Shown one piece after another: positions 22,648-33,307 of a stretch of DNA of 64,000 bases (the stretch's first letter is position 1; the number at the start of each line of letters is the position of its first letter). This stretch comes from Lithodes maja (taxonomy: Eukaryota > Arthropoda > Malacostraca > Decapoda > Lithodidae). The stretch lies in NCBI GenBank assembly GCA_037953745.1, contig JBAKBP010003221.1, positions 93,891 to 157,890 of the forward strand, written 5' to 3'. The translations under genes and the position numbers were made by a program. The notes under the pieces were generated by a model. It saw only the letters and a list, made by a program, of their open reading frames with translations, was not told the origin of the DNA and made no database searches.

Positions 22648-23155
22648 CATATATATTATGCATATATATAATAACAAATATCTTTAGTAATATCACAAAA
22701 TGTATATATAATAATTATAATATAAATAAATAGCGTACAATATGTTCATTATAATGAACATTATTTGAATGTAGAATTTGACCCAAAAATGTAATAATAT
22801 ATGAAGAAATTTGGTTAAAATATAAAAAAACACACATAATTAATTATTCACTAATGAAAAACACATCAAAATATGGCATTGTTGTCACTGGAGCATGTAT
22901 TAATGTGCTACACAACTTTACCCACAACCCATAATGAATTGTGGAAATTATATAAAGAGTTATATCTAGTTATAAAAACTATTAGTGTCAATAAAAAATT
23001 ACGATAGACGGGCCAAATGTCCATATATGGACATACGATTTTTCACTCGTGGATTACATCAATTTCTATAACCCTCACGTAATTGACACCAATATCATTC
23101 GATAGCACATTTATTCTATTGTACAATGTTTGGGTTTTCATCAACTTACCGGCAT
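20573..23155 (-). pseudogene. piggyBac transposase, two frameshifts
   Basis: Exon 1 supplies only ATGCCG (23155-23150); a GT-AG intron (23149-22505) leads to exon 2 at 22504, in frame with LLTGLFYKRARR. An acidic N-terminus (ISDDEFMDDDDVADPDF) and a lysine-rich stretch precede the DDE domain. A frameshift near 21820-21835 follows HFNDNSQL; the core continues with the catalytic Asp motifs SIDEVMVGYKG, FADNFFTS and MGGIDKSDML. A second shift near 20760-20790 precedes the C-terminal Cys-rich finger (CKHC, LCQVCKVHLCL, CFKDYH), ending at the stop 20575-20573. It would excise and insert DNA at TTAA; the two shifts make this copy inactive. The intron is predicted from splice signals only. Confidence 0.85.
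22560..22650. repeat. (TA)n within piggyBac intron
   Basis: A long TA tract with minor interruptions, inside the predicted transposase intron. Surrounding intron sequence (22510-23145) is AT-rich and otherwise featureless. Confidence 0.85.
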
Positions 23156-23493
23156 TATGTCGGGTGGGTAGGGTAGGGTCGTGGGCGTGGGAGCAACTTT
23201 GGCGAAAGTGCGTCTCTGACAAAGGTTGGAGGAAGACTGAAGTTCCCTCGGCTCTGAGCGAATGGCGAGCTGGGGAAGCTCTGACGTCAGTGTCTTGGGT
23301 TGTGACGTGATGCATCATGATTGCTGGGAGGCGATTGCACCATGTTTCGACATCTGCGGGCGGCTGGGGGACACCATCTTTGCCACCCGTTTAAGTTACC
23401 ATATATGGTCACTTGCCCGGTAAAGGGTTAAGTTACGATAGATAATAGATGACATTCAATCCAAGGGTAATGTGCCATGTTAGTTAATTATAT

Positions 23494-23693
23494 CCATTTG
23501 AGCCTTCGCTATCGCTTGCTAGCCTCAAGATAGTGAGCAGTAGCGATCTGACTTTTCGGTAGAAAAATATGTCCGGCTTCGCCGGATTTGATTTTTCTAC
23601 CGAGCGAAGCCGGACATATTTTTTCTACCGAAAAGTCAGATCGCTACTGCTCACTATCTTGAGGCTAGCAAGCGATTAGCGAAGGCCAAATGG
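23494..23693. repeat. 200-bp hairpin core of foldback element 1
   Basis: Inverted arms of about 95 bp meet near 23590, with TCCGGCTTCGCCGGA-type sequence at the centre. The arms contain CTATCGCTTGCTAGC and its complement. Similar modules occur near 53075-53150 and 57000-57130. Confidence 0.85.
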
Positions 23694-23884
23694 ATATAAT
23701 CCACTAAAATGGCAACATTACCCCTTGGACTGAATGGCATTGTATCTAGCGTTAACTTAAATCGTGTAATAACTCTATTATTTATAAATCTGAACCTCAT
23801 GTTCATAGAGTAGTTTATTCTTATTTTGTCCTGATGAGTCCCACCATATAATTTATGAAAAGCATTACTGGAACACCCTGTATA

Positions 23885-24450
23885 ATACCAATACACCCAC
23901 ATTCGAAGGTGCTATCCAAAACCTTGCTAAGTCCACCAACAATATCTCCTCCCAAAGCAAACATAATAATAAATACCAACACACACATTTGAAGGTACTA
24001 TACACAACAAGCCTAACCCCACCAATAATATCTCCACCCAAATTATAATACCCACACTCACCACTACCACCATTATGACACATTCAGAAACCCAAGCTTT
24101 AACACAATCCATACCAACAGATACACTCCAACTATTCACACCTTACAACCATCATCACCTCTAATAACACCAACTTTCAACTCCAATACCACCCACCCAT
24201 AACAAACAACCAAATATTTGCACCACTCTAACACCACCAATAACAAACAACAAACATACCCTTCCCACTACTACCACCACCCCTCACCCCCACCCACCCC
24301 TACCACACTACCCACCTTTCGATACCAGTCTCACCACTCTACCACCACCACCACCAAACATCAAATATACCCATCCTACCACAACCCATACCAAATAACA
24401 GACATAACCCATCACACTACTACCACCACCTACCCTTCCACTACCTACCT
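23885..24450. repeat. A/C-rich low-complexity DNA
   Basis: Irregular ACC, CCA and CAC runs without a fixed period. No coding pattern is seen on either strand; Thr/Pro/His-rich frames here are compositional. Confidence 0.6.
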
Positions 24451-24456
24451 ACCTAT

Positions 24457-24850
24457 GTTTACTTATGTCGAGTTCGCTCACTTTGCTAGTGGCACCGAGG
24501 AGCGCACCGCCCTTCGTGGTTGTTTGGAAAATTAGTGCAGCAGACTGTTCGAAGAGGCGGAGCGCTCCCCCTGCGAAGATGGGCTCGTCTGGCACTTATT
24601 GTAGTTTGACATCGAGGGCTCTCTTGAAGCTGTCTAACGAGATGCCCCTCATGTCTCCTACTCGCCGCGGAATTTGTTGAAGAGACGTGGTCCTCTATGT
24701 GATCACCAGCTCTCTCGCAGAGAGCCTAGAGCACCCCGATTTTTCATCTTGGGGATATCGCATTCCCAGCCTCTCTATCACTGAACTTCATTGCTATTGG
24801 GGTACGTTGATTCGGTACAAAACCCTCTGCGATTTTCCACGTATATATTA
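24457..24850 (-). mobile_element. possible non-LTR element C-terminal fragment
   Basis: On the minus strand, TTSLQQIPRRVGDMRGISLD followed by SFKRALDVKLQ resembles the C-terminal tail that follows the WNSLP motif in CR1/Jockey-like proteins. It has stops and no polymerase motif, so the call is tentative. Confidence 0.3.
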
Positions 24851-24854
24851 TTAA

Positions 24855-25274
24855 CCCCTTAAAGATCGGGGGTGACTTAAGTCCGCCTCCAATTTGCAGC
24901 AAGTTAGGAGCATTATTAAGGCTTTTAAAGGGTTAAAATTGAGTGAAAATGGCCGGGAGCGCAGCGGGCCAGACAGCCGACTCCCAGGGCTTACCGCCGC
25001 CCATTAACTCATGTTCCTGTGTTCTCGAGAGGCCGGCAGTGTAGCCAGTAGTGAGCATAGCTGGGAAAAATATGCCGCTATACACTAAACTCCCATGTTA
25101 CTGGTATCACTGTATGAGAAAACACAAGTGCTACGTAGCTCGTTCTGGTCTCATTTGAAGCTTTTAGCGCCTAGTTTTTTGCTGAATACATTTCTGTTCA
25201 TGCAGATACTTTATTTATCATTCAGGAGGGCCTGAATATGCCCACATAAGCCCAAAACCCCCACTAGATAAGGG
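24855..25274. mobile_element. TTAA-flanked MITE
   Basis: TTAA at 24851-24854 and 25275-25278. The left end CCCCTTAAAGATCGGGGGTG and the right end reversed, CCCTTATCTAGTGGGGGTT, are imperfect inverses. There is no coding sequence. An internal TTAA-flanked sub-boundary near 24934 is also possible. Confidence 0.5.
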
Positions 25275-25521
25275 TTAAGTAACGTTCCCTTCTACGCTAC
25301 AACCACCCATCCACCACCAACCCCACCACACTACCCACCTTTCCACCTACCAGTCTCCCATTATCACCCCTACCAACAGCCGTCAACACATTACCCCAGT
25401 AACGTTGCCCTAGGGTAGCTGGTAATAATAGTCACACTAACCGGGTCTTATTGACTGGAAACCAAGCACCACATCACACACACTTACACACACCCTCCTC
25501 CTCCTCCCCTGATATTCTTAA

Positions 25522-25731
25522 CCCTTTTAGTACCAGCGACGTGTTTTATATTTTATTCTAGCTATATTCAGACGATTGTGGGGCAGCTTAGGAAGGATCT
25601 GTCGAGGTAAAAAGGGTTAACTGAGATAGTATGAACGCCTTTTAAGTGCTGGAGGCCCCTTTTAAAACTAAATATAATCATCAAATAGTGACCAGAATAT
25701 AAGGAAAAGAACGTCACTGGTACTGTATGGA
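25522..25731. mobile_element. TTAA-flanked MITE
   Basis: TTAA at 25518-25521 and 25732-25735. Inner ends include AGTACCAGCGACG and, reversed, AGTACCAGTGACG. Length (210 bp) and internal ATATTCTGGT-type blocks match the MITE at 52736-52941. It is probably a piggyBac-mobilised family. Confidence 0.6.
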
Positions 25732-25762
25732 TTAACCAACAAGAACATAAATTATACGCACC

Positions 25763-26000
25763 CCATCTATCTATCTATTGCCGGACGCCTTACTCCCCTT
25801 ACGAGGGTGGCCATACACAGAATGCCCCCAAGCGGACCTATTCCCTGTGAGAGGGACAACCCGAGCCAGTTTAGTGAAGGACTTACAGGATTGACCACTC
25901 AATTTAGGATCCGTCCGACTCCGAGGCCCTCTGTGTATCTTGTTAGTACTATTTTTATACAGTGGTGTTCGGCAAATCCATCCACTAACCTGCATTACCC
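25763..26000 (-). mobile_element. RTE-clade 3' end fragment
   Basis: The minus strand encodes RTDPKLSGQSCK, RVVPLTG, NRSAWGHSVYGHPRKG, then a stop and a GATA-type tail (TCTATCTATC on plus). This is the C-terminal end of an RTE protein, similar in layout to GAWGRFVRGHPF at 15300. Confidence 0.65.
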
Positions 26001-26474
26001 CTTAGGTAAGCAGTACGGATATGTATCAGGTTTACTCCCTGTAGACACAGGTGCCAACCAAGGCTGACAAGTCCCATCCACCCGGATTTGTATAAGGTTG
26101 TCTCCCCTAGATGAGTTGCCGACCAAGGCTAACGAGTCCCACCCACCCCATAACACTAACAATAATAATAACTGTATATTATAACTGTATAATATATATA
26201 TTATATATTATATATATATATTCTGTATATATATTCCCCAACCCTTTACCCATTTCACCCCGTACTCCCCTCCCACCACACCTACCACCATCAACAACAC
26301 CAAGAAGACCAATTTTTCCCCACCCTTAACATTGCTACCACTACTACCACCTCTGACTCGTAATCAACAACAACAAGGCCAATAACCCCCCCCCCCCCCT
26401 ACCATTACTACCACTACCTACCATCTCTGACTCGTAATTGTTACCGACTACCAGTAACCGTCGCCACATTAACC

Positions 26475-27245
26475 CATTAAGTACAGTCACTCATAAAAAT
26501 TCATGGACCCCCACGTGAACGCGTCAACTAAAATGTATTATTTTTTGCTTGGTACCCCTTTGAGACTGGATGCCAGCCAGAGGAAGGGGAGGGACAGGGG
26601 GGGTGTTAGAGAGGGCAGAGTAGGAGGGTGTAGAAGCAGGGTAGTACGGTAGTTACCTTACCCCAACTTTCTTCCCCTAAACTAAAATTCCACACCTCTC
26701 TCTCTCTCTCTCTCTCGCTCATATTATCAATAAAATACTCACATAATTATATGATAGCCCTCTCCCTATCTCTACCAAATTATATACGTTATCTAATAGC
26801 ACCTGCAATCCTACAATATACTGTATGTTAGTGTATATGTTTTATTTGCCTTGTTATGTTTATTTATGTGTTATAAGAGTTTCGACCAATTGTTGTTAAT
26901 ATTCTGTAATTCACTTCCATTCTCACGTATATTATTAATATATTTCTATTTAATATTACCTATTATCACTATGTCCATTTCCTATATCCGTATAATGCTT
27001 TTCTTCGTATAATACTTTGTGTTTAGAATGTTGCGGGCAGATATATATGTGTTAACAGTTCTACTCAGTCTTCCCTAACTATTCTTTCCTAAATCTATCC
27101 TACGATTACCTTACTTCGGAGAACATAATTATTGTGTATACAATAAGCCTACTTGGTTTAAATAGAAGGTTTATACAAAGACAAGGTTAGATATAGGATT
27201 AAGGCTTACATGATATATAAGTAAACTAGAGCGGCACTTGGTAGA
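26475..27245. repeat. about 770-bp dispersed repeat, arm 1
   Basis: Nearly the whole segment recurs inverted at 51200-51972, with matching blocks at both ends (GTACAGTCACT; CCTATACTGGCTG) and a shared CT/GA tract (26696-26716 and 51745-51767). No protein is encoded. The left end lies six bases inside a TTAA. The element type is unknown. Confidence 0.75.
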
Positions 27246-27512
27246 GAGCATACCTCTGCCTATACTGGCTGGTTCTATATCATTAATATTAATGACCTAA
27301 AACAAATTCTGGATCTGGGTTCCGGGATATATTCCGGAACGCTTCCTAAATTGAATCACTTCTCCAAAGGTGCATATTCTATCTGCCCACCATATGTCGT
27401 GAAAATCTGCAGATCGCCCTATAAAGTGAATCACTTATTCCTTGCTGCATATCTTATTTTCCCACCAATCTTCATAACATTCAGGTAATTATAGAATAAA
27501 CATATAACAGAA

Positions 27513-27579
<67 letters not shown>

Positions 27580-27581
27580 TA
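27246..27581. repeat. unassigned DNA and (TA)n
   Basis: 27246-27510 has no recognised gene. 27511-27576 is a TA microsatellite that forms the left flank of foldback element 2. Confidence 0.6.
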
Positions 27582-27583
27582 TA

Positions 27584-27914
27584 CAGGGTGTCCCAGGAGA
27601 AAAGGGCATAACTTTGGGAAATGATAGGATAAGGTATTTTAAGCCTATAATGCTCTATAAGAAATATTCCAAATCTCGGACGGTATAGAGTTATGGCATG
27701 TTGAAAATGGTATTTTCTTCAGTAATTCCACATAAGGCTGGCTTAGCTGTTCTAGGGCCTACCACACCTCCATCTAACTGCAATTATTTTACTATGTTAT
27801 TATATAGATATATCTCTTTAATGGTTGGGATTTTAACTTTTTGTTATAGAACATTTTATGCTTAGAATACCTAGTTTTATCATTTCTCAAAGTTAAGCCC
27901 TTTCCTCCTGGGAC

Positions 27915-27918
<4 letters not shown>
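27584..27918. mobile_element. palindromic foldback element 2 (TA target)
   Basis: The left end CAGGGTGTCCCAGGAG is the inverse of the right end (CTCCTGGGACACCCT), and inverted similarity extends about 85 bp inward. It sits inside a TA microsatellite, consistent with a TA target. Ends share CAGGGTGTYCCAG with foldback element 1. No coding sequence. Confidence 0.75.
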
Positions 27919-27985
<67 letters not shown>

Positions 27986-28028
27986 TAAATATCCACAGGG
28001 ATGGATATTCCCTGTGGATATTTAGCAT
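27919..28028. repeat. (TA)n followed by a 20-bp-arm perfect hairpin
   Basis: TA dinucleotides run to 27981. Then arms 27982-28001 and 28009-28028 are perfect inverses with a 7-nt loop. Confidence 0.8.
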
Positions 28029-28230
28029 ATTAAAAGTTCACGTGTTGCTGTGACTTTCTTGCATATATATATATATAAGTTTTGCAGATAGCTTCTTCAG
28101 GCCAGTACTCAAACCAAGCATACAATCAGTATTATTTTTTGGCTATTGAACCTCGTTCACCTGACAACAATCTCTTTCCACCGACCCTGCAGTTTCAACA
28201 CCGTCTGATCATCTCAATTCCAAGCTGTGT

Positions 28231-28698
28231 TTGTATAACAGTTTAATCTATCCATATTATCAGTATTGTTGTGTTATTTGGAGTTCAGCCACACAAACAA
28301 ACTTAGAACCATTATTCAAACTTCAAAATAAAGACATGAAAATAATATCTAAAGTGGGATATTTAGACCATACAACTCCTTTATTCAAAGAATTGCGAGT
28401 GTTAAAACTATGTGATATTCATCACATAGAATCTTTTAAATTTGTTTTCAATCAGCTTGATTGTGTTCAGAATCAATATTTCCATCACGTAGATAGTATA
28501 CATAGTCACAACACTAGAAACAATAACCTTCTCAGACCACCCAAGCCAAATACTAACCTTGGTAAAAGATTTGTTACTTACTCGGGAAGTTTCTTCTGGA
28601 ATAGACTACTAGAAGAAATAAAAGTAGCTAACAATCTTTTAGAATTTAAGCGAAATTGTAAAAATCACTTAGGCTACCAAGCAACTATTAAGTTTTAA
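28231..28698 (+). pseudogene. non-LTR reverse transcriptase C-terminal fragment
   Basis: Encodes SLIYPYYQYCCVIW, LFKLQNKDMKIISKVGYLDH and TTPLFKELRVLKLCDI, then a C-terminal domain with THNTRNNNL-like and SGSFFWNRL blocks, ending in a stop at 28698. This tail type is seen in Daphne-like and related Jockey-superfamily elements. Catalytic RT motifs are absent, so the piece is not functional. Confidence 0.7.
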
Positions 28699-28721
28699 AA
28701 CGCCAACTGAGTATCTAAATT

Positions 28722-29505
28722 GTAAGCACACTACATATACAGAACACTGCTGGTAATTGTAAGCATACTACATATACAGAACACTGCTGGTAATTGTAAG
28801 CATACTACATATACAGAACACTGCTGGTAATTGTAAGCATACTACATATACAGAACACTGCTGGTAATTGTAAGCACACTACATATACAGAACACTGCTG
28901 GTAATTGTAAGCATACTACATATACAGAACACTGCTGGTAATTGTAAGCATACTACATATACAGAACACTGCTGGTAATTGTAAGCACACTACATATACA
29001 GAACACTGCTGGTAATTGTAAGCACACTACATATACAGAACACTGCTGGTAATTGTAAGCATACTACATATACAGAACACTGCTGGTAATTGTAAGCATA
29101 CTACATATACAGAACACTGCTGGTAATTGTAAGCACACTACATATACAGAACACTGCTGGTAATTGTAAGCATACTACATATACAGAACACTGCTGGTAA
29201 TTGTAAGCATACTACATATACAGAACACTGCTGGTAATTGTAAGCATACTACATATACAGAACACTGCTGGTAATTGTAAGCATACTACTATTATACAGA
29301 ACACTGCTGGTAATTGTAAGCATACTACTATTATACAGAACACTGCTGGTAATTGTAAGCATACTACATATACAGAACACTGCTGGTAATTGTAAGCATA
29401 CTACTATTATACAGAACACTGCTGGTAATTGTAAGCATACTACTATTATACAGAACACTGCTGGTAATTGTAAGCATACTACATATACAGAACACTGCTG
29501 GTAAT
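28722..29505. repeat. 37-bp minisatellite, about 21 units
   Basis: The unit is TGTAAGCATACTACATATAC followed by AGAACACTGCTGGTAAT. Variants include CACTAC for TACTAC and a slightly longer form with ACTATTATAC (from about 29285). Units are head to tail with no spacers. Confidence 0.95.
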
Positions 29506-29649
29506 TTCCTAAACGTATTTTAAAGGAGCCCATAAAAAATGTTCACATATCATGGGCTTAGCCTTGATAATGAATTATGAAGATATTGATTATATTGTAT
29601 ATGTTTTTACTCTAAATAAAGTTATTATTATTATATTATTATTATAAGC

Positions 29650-30160
29650 TCACACCTACAGTATATGACCATATCATATTATATTGACGGGCGAACTGAT
29701 CGATCTATAACTGGAGATATTCTATCTATCTATCTATATGTTCAGGCCCAATCCCCACTTTTCCTATGTTTTTATTTTATTTTCCTCTATTTTATTATTA
29801 TTTTTTTTTGTTTTTTTTTTGTATTTGCTTGGGGGTGGCCGACTCAAGACAGGGCAAGAACAGGAAAACACAAAACACAAGAAAAAACAGCGAACAAACA
29901 CAGACAAAACACAAAATTCACACACATCTAGGTCACCCAGGAGAATACCCAGAGACCAGGGTCACCAAGGTCGCTCCAGCACTCCCCCGGCCCCCGACTA
30001 CCCGGAGAGGCTCCGATCTCGGCAGGCAGACATGTAGCGGAGCCAAAGCCACAAGCCCTCCCACCACACTCCAGGCGCACCCTTCATATTAATCGCCTCC
30101 CCGGGCCAGGCGCCTGATGGACTATTATCTAGTCCAACTTGCGCCCGACCCCTTCCCCCA
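29650..30160. other. unassigned DNA
   Basis: Contains (CTAT)n near 29721-29738, T-rich DNA to 29820 and A-rich then GC-rich DNA to 30160. I see no coding pattern, TIR or tail that identifies it. Confidence 0.5.
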
Positions 30161-30164
30161 AATG

Positions 30165-30480
30165 ACTACTGTTCACTCAACTATTCACAAGCATTCTCCA
30201 TTCATTCCTGTTTATTACCACTTCCTTTGCCTGATCTATAGTCATTCCTCTATCATCCAAAGCTTGTCTTACCCAGTCTCTCCATCTCAATGGGGGTCTT
30301 CCTGCCCTTCTATCTCCCATTGTATCTGACTCATATATTCTCTTTGTAAGCCTTTCATCTCCCATTCGTTCGACATGACCATACCGGCTCAGCACCCTTC
30401 TGTCCACTCTGGCTGACAAATGTTCCTGCTGCCCCACTCTCCTACGTATCTCTTCATTCCTCAATCCGTCTCTACGAGTA
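30165..30480 (-). mobile_element. RTE-like C-terminal fragment
   Basis: The minus strand encodes MRNEEIRRRVGQQEHLSARV, then SRYGHVERMGDERLTKRIYE and GRPPLRWRDWVRQAL. YGHVERM plus a GRPPLRW basic region is the RTE C-terminal signature, as at 15100-15230. It belongs to a different subfamily from the 13778 element. Confidence 0.7.
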
Positions 30481-30491
30481 ACTCTTGACTA

Positions 30492-30861
30492 CTAACCATT
30501 TCAGACCCCATGAGGCATCGTGTTTCGCGAATATCTTCATGGCTCTTAGTCACATCCTTATGACATTCTAACACAATGTTTACGACAACCCGCTGTAATT
30601 TATGGTGGTATAGTAGTTTGGCAAATTGGCATACCTAAGGAGTTTACCCTTATCATCTTAAGGTGTAGTCAGTGAGAACACAAAAACCTGAGCAAATGTT
30701 CGGACAAGACGACGTACCCCCCTCCCCTACATCTATTCCTTCCTTCCCCCACCAAACAAGCTCCCCGCCATCCCCCTCGCACACCCATCCTTCTATCCCC
30801 CCTCCCCCCGCCTCCCCCCCTCCCCCCCCCTCTCTCTCTCTCTCTCACACTCTCACTCTCA

Positions 30862-30941
<80 letters not shown>

Positions 30942-31076
30942 CATTCGTGAATAGTATGAAAAACAAATACGTGTAGCATATAACTGGATATTTATAGGCA
31001 CAAACAACTCGAAAGGAGACTAAAACTGAAGTATGAATGGATTTTACACGGAAACGCTCTCTCTCTCTCTCTCTCA
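30492..31076 (+). repeat. long terminal inverted repeat, left arm
   Basis: Pairs with 33694-34219 in reverse. It is about 90% or better identical outside the CT microsatellite (30832-30938), which is longer here than the GA tract of the other arm. Confidence 0.82.
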
Positions 31077-32050
31077 ATTGCACACAGGGAAATATAAAGT
31101 CTTACACATAGTTATTCTATAGTAATTTCGTATAATACCTTACGAATATAACATTTGGGTGTAGTATGAATTGATGGTTTATGGAAACAACCGTGATGGC
31201 TCAGTTGCCAGTTTGATATTTTGCCAGTGTTTGGAATATTTGAGCAGGTAGATGGTCACTGGCATGCGATCGAAGAAGGTGGTTTGTCGCAAGCTACTGA
31301 AGGTGTGCTACATCCCTGCTAGCCATGGCCAATATGCTGAGATGCCCACGTGGGTGCAAAGGTGTGATTGCACTACGACTGTTTAATATGTTCAACCACG
31401 AGAGGAACGCTGACGCACTGAAAATAAGTCTTAACACGTAATTATTACCCATAACTATTTTTATCTATAACGTTATGCAACATATTTCATAGCAATGACA
31501 ATGTTTGGGGAAATTATCTTGATCTTAATACCATCTATTATAATAAACGGCAAAATCCGTCCGTCTGTCCGTCCGCATAGACCCAGGTTAGGTTAGGAAC
31601 GGGGGTTGTGGGGGGCAAAGGCCCCCATCGAAAAGGGGGGGGGGGCCGAAGGCCCCACTTTTAGGTTAGATATAGGTCCTTGGTACCCGGTTGGGTTAGA
31701 TTAGGGTTATCATAAACGGCAAAGTTAGCGAATAACATATAGTGTCTACCAGCAAATAATAGTGAAGTTAGAACACGATACTGTAAATTAACCATTCACA
31801 AATTATAGTGAAGTTAGAACATGATACTGTACATTAACCCTTCTGGTGCTTGAACACCGGATTTCTAAGCTTGACCAGAGGTCCCTTTAGGGTTGGGCCG
31901 GAGGCCCAAAACGCCCTCCGCAGGAAGTAGCTTAAAAGTCCGCACGGAGTGCGGACTTTTCAGCTAGTGATAAATATTATGAAAAGCATGTGTTCCTAAA
32001 TATTCGATCTTTTTCCCTAATCTACTGTACATTTTTGTCTTCCCACACAG
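31077..32050. other. interior non-coding region of the Tc1/mariner-like element
   Basis: Contains GC-rich hairpins near 31620-31665 (a GGGGGGGGGCCGAAGGCCCC block) and 31890-31965 (GGGCCGGAGGCCC; AAAGTCCGCACGGAGTGCGG). TTGTCTTCCCACACAG at 32035-32050 looks like a 3' splice site. The first exon may lie here, but I could not place it. Confidence 0.45.
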
Positions 32051-33307
32051 GCTGTATGACCGTGTGGCCCATGTGATGGGTATGACCACAAAAGCAGTGC
32101 GGCTGATGGTTCAACGCAACCTGCGTTCCAAGCCAGACGCACCACCTGAGACAGCGAGCACTCCCACTGTTACACCACCTGACTCCCCGACACCCTCCAC
32201 TACACCACCTGTCTTTGACAATTTCACTATTGGAGCCATTCGACGTTTTGTACATGCAAAGTTTGCTGCAAAAGAACACTTTGCTATTGTTACCCTGACT
32301 GAAGAAATAAAGAGGGCCAATATTATTCCCAGTGAGACCTCAGAGACGGCGATATGGCGTGTGTTGCACTGCATGGGATTCCGGTACAGGGTATCACAGA
32401 GAAAAATGTATGTACAAAAAGAGTCCCTTGATATTGTATGCCGCCGCATTGATGCTCTTCGAGCACTCCAGCATCACCGACAGGAAGGAAGACAGGTGGT
32501 GTACGTGGATGAAACGTGGTTCACCACACGGATGTCACACAACATGGAGTGGGTGGATACAACACAACCTGTAACTAGTGCCACCTATAGCCGTCAGGTG
32601 CCACCTGGTGAAGGGGAGCGGTTTGTGGTGGTAGCAGGTGGCACAGTCGAAGGTTTTGTGGACGGCTCCTGTCTAAGTTTCCCTGCGAAGAACAAAACGG
32701 GTGACTACCACGGCGAAATGAACAGCAGCCTTTTCCTTCGCTGGCTAACATCTCGACTTTTACCAGCATTGGGTGAGTCATCGGTACTGGTGTTGGACAA
32801 TGCGCCCTATCACACAGCCAGTTGTCGGAGGAGACTCGCTGCCCCACCACAGCCACCAACAGAGCTGGCCTTGTGAAATGGCTGGAGGAAAGAAAAATCC
32901 CCTTCTCATCTCACGCTACTCGTCCTAAACTGCTACGAATATGCAAGGAAAACCGACCAAAGCCACAGTAACAGTTGATAACCTCATCCGAGAATGGGGT
33001 CACGATCGAAGTGGTCCGACTTCCACCAGCCCATCCTGAACTTAACGCCATAGAGCAGGTGTGGGGGTGTATGAAGAGATATGTGCGCTCCTCATTAGAA
33101 CGCTTCACTCGTGCCAGCTTACAGGCCAGGTTAGAAGAAGCAAGGCTATGCGCAACCAAGGAGATTTGGGAAGGTGCCGTTCGGCGAGCCAGGAAGTTTG
33201 AAGAGGATTATTGGTCATCTGACAATATCCATGAAATTGTGGATCCCGTCCTTATCACTTTTGACACCGATGATGAGGATGACCTCTTCCTTGACAGCGA
33301 TGAATAA
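32051..33307 (+). pseudogene. IS630/Tc1-mariner-type DDE transposase, broken
   Basis: The reading frame follows a likely 3' splice site at 32050 and begins LYDRVAHVMGMTTKAVRLMV, a helix-turn-helix-like region. Catalytic motifs: VYVDETWF (first Asp), SVLVLDNAPYH (second Asp, codon 32796), and HPELNAIEQVW (Glu, codon 33053). A frameshift lies near 32818-32825 and a TAA at 32969-32971. The second Asp and the Glu are separated by about 84-85 codons, far more than the 34-39 of classical Tc1/mariner. The acidic C-terminus ends at 33305-33307. It would cut and paste DNA at TA; this copy is inactive. Confidence 0.82.

Larger units (their letters stand above)
20186..23427 (-). mobile_element. piggyBac transposon
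   Basis: 3242 bp bounded by TTAA at 20182-20185 and 23428-23431 with inverted ends CCCTTTACCGGGCA. A transposase is encoded on the minus strand. The insertion lies in the left arm of foldback element 1; the two halves of that arm join at TTAA. TIR, TSD and protein all agree on piggyBac. Confidence 0.93.
20063..23880. mobile_element. palindromic foldback element 1 (TA-flanked), split by piggyBac
   Basis: Left end TA + CAGGGTGTTCCAGTAATGC and right end GCATTACTGGAACACCCTG + TA are exact inverses. The arms stay inverted inward, at about 80-90% by eye, to a 200-bp near-perfect hairpin at 23494-23693. Excluding the piggyBac insert and one TTAA, the element is 572 bp and almost wholly self-complementary. 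It encodes no protein. TA duplication and ends suggest a Tc1/mariner-type MITE. Confidence 0.82.
28200..29640 (+). mobile_element. Daphne/Jockey-like non-LTR 3' end with expanded 3' UTR
   Basis: The coding fragment 28231-28698 is followed by a 37-bp minisatellite (28722-29505) and a short unique 3' end containing AATAAA and an ATT-rich tail (29600-29645). The tail after the tandem array shows the array lies within the element's 3' UTR. The element is 5'-truncated near 28200. Confidence 0.72.

Noticed and set aside
28722..29505. CRISPR-like array of regular repeats
   Set aside because: Units are directly joined with no spacers, lie in a retrotransposon 3' UTR, and the context is eukaryotic.
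29249..29533. minus-strand repetitive membrane-like protein
   Set aside because: Artefact of translating the 37-bp minisatellite, whose tripled units stay open.
31585..31605. telomeric TTAGG repeat
   Set aside because: Only two or three units (AGGTTAGGTTAGG); too short to support a telomeric origin.
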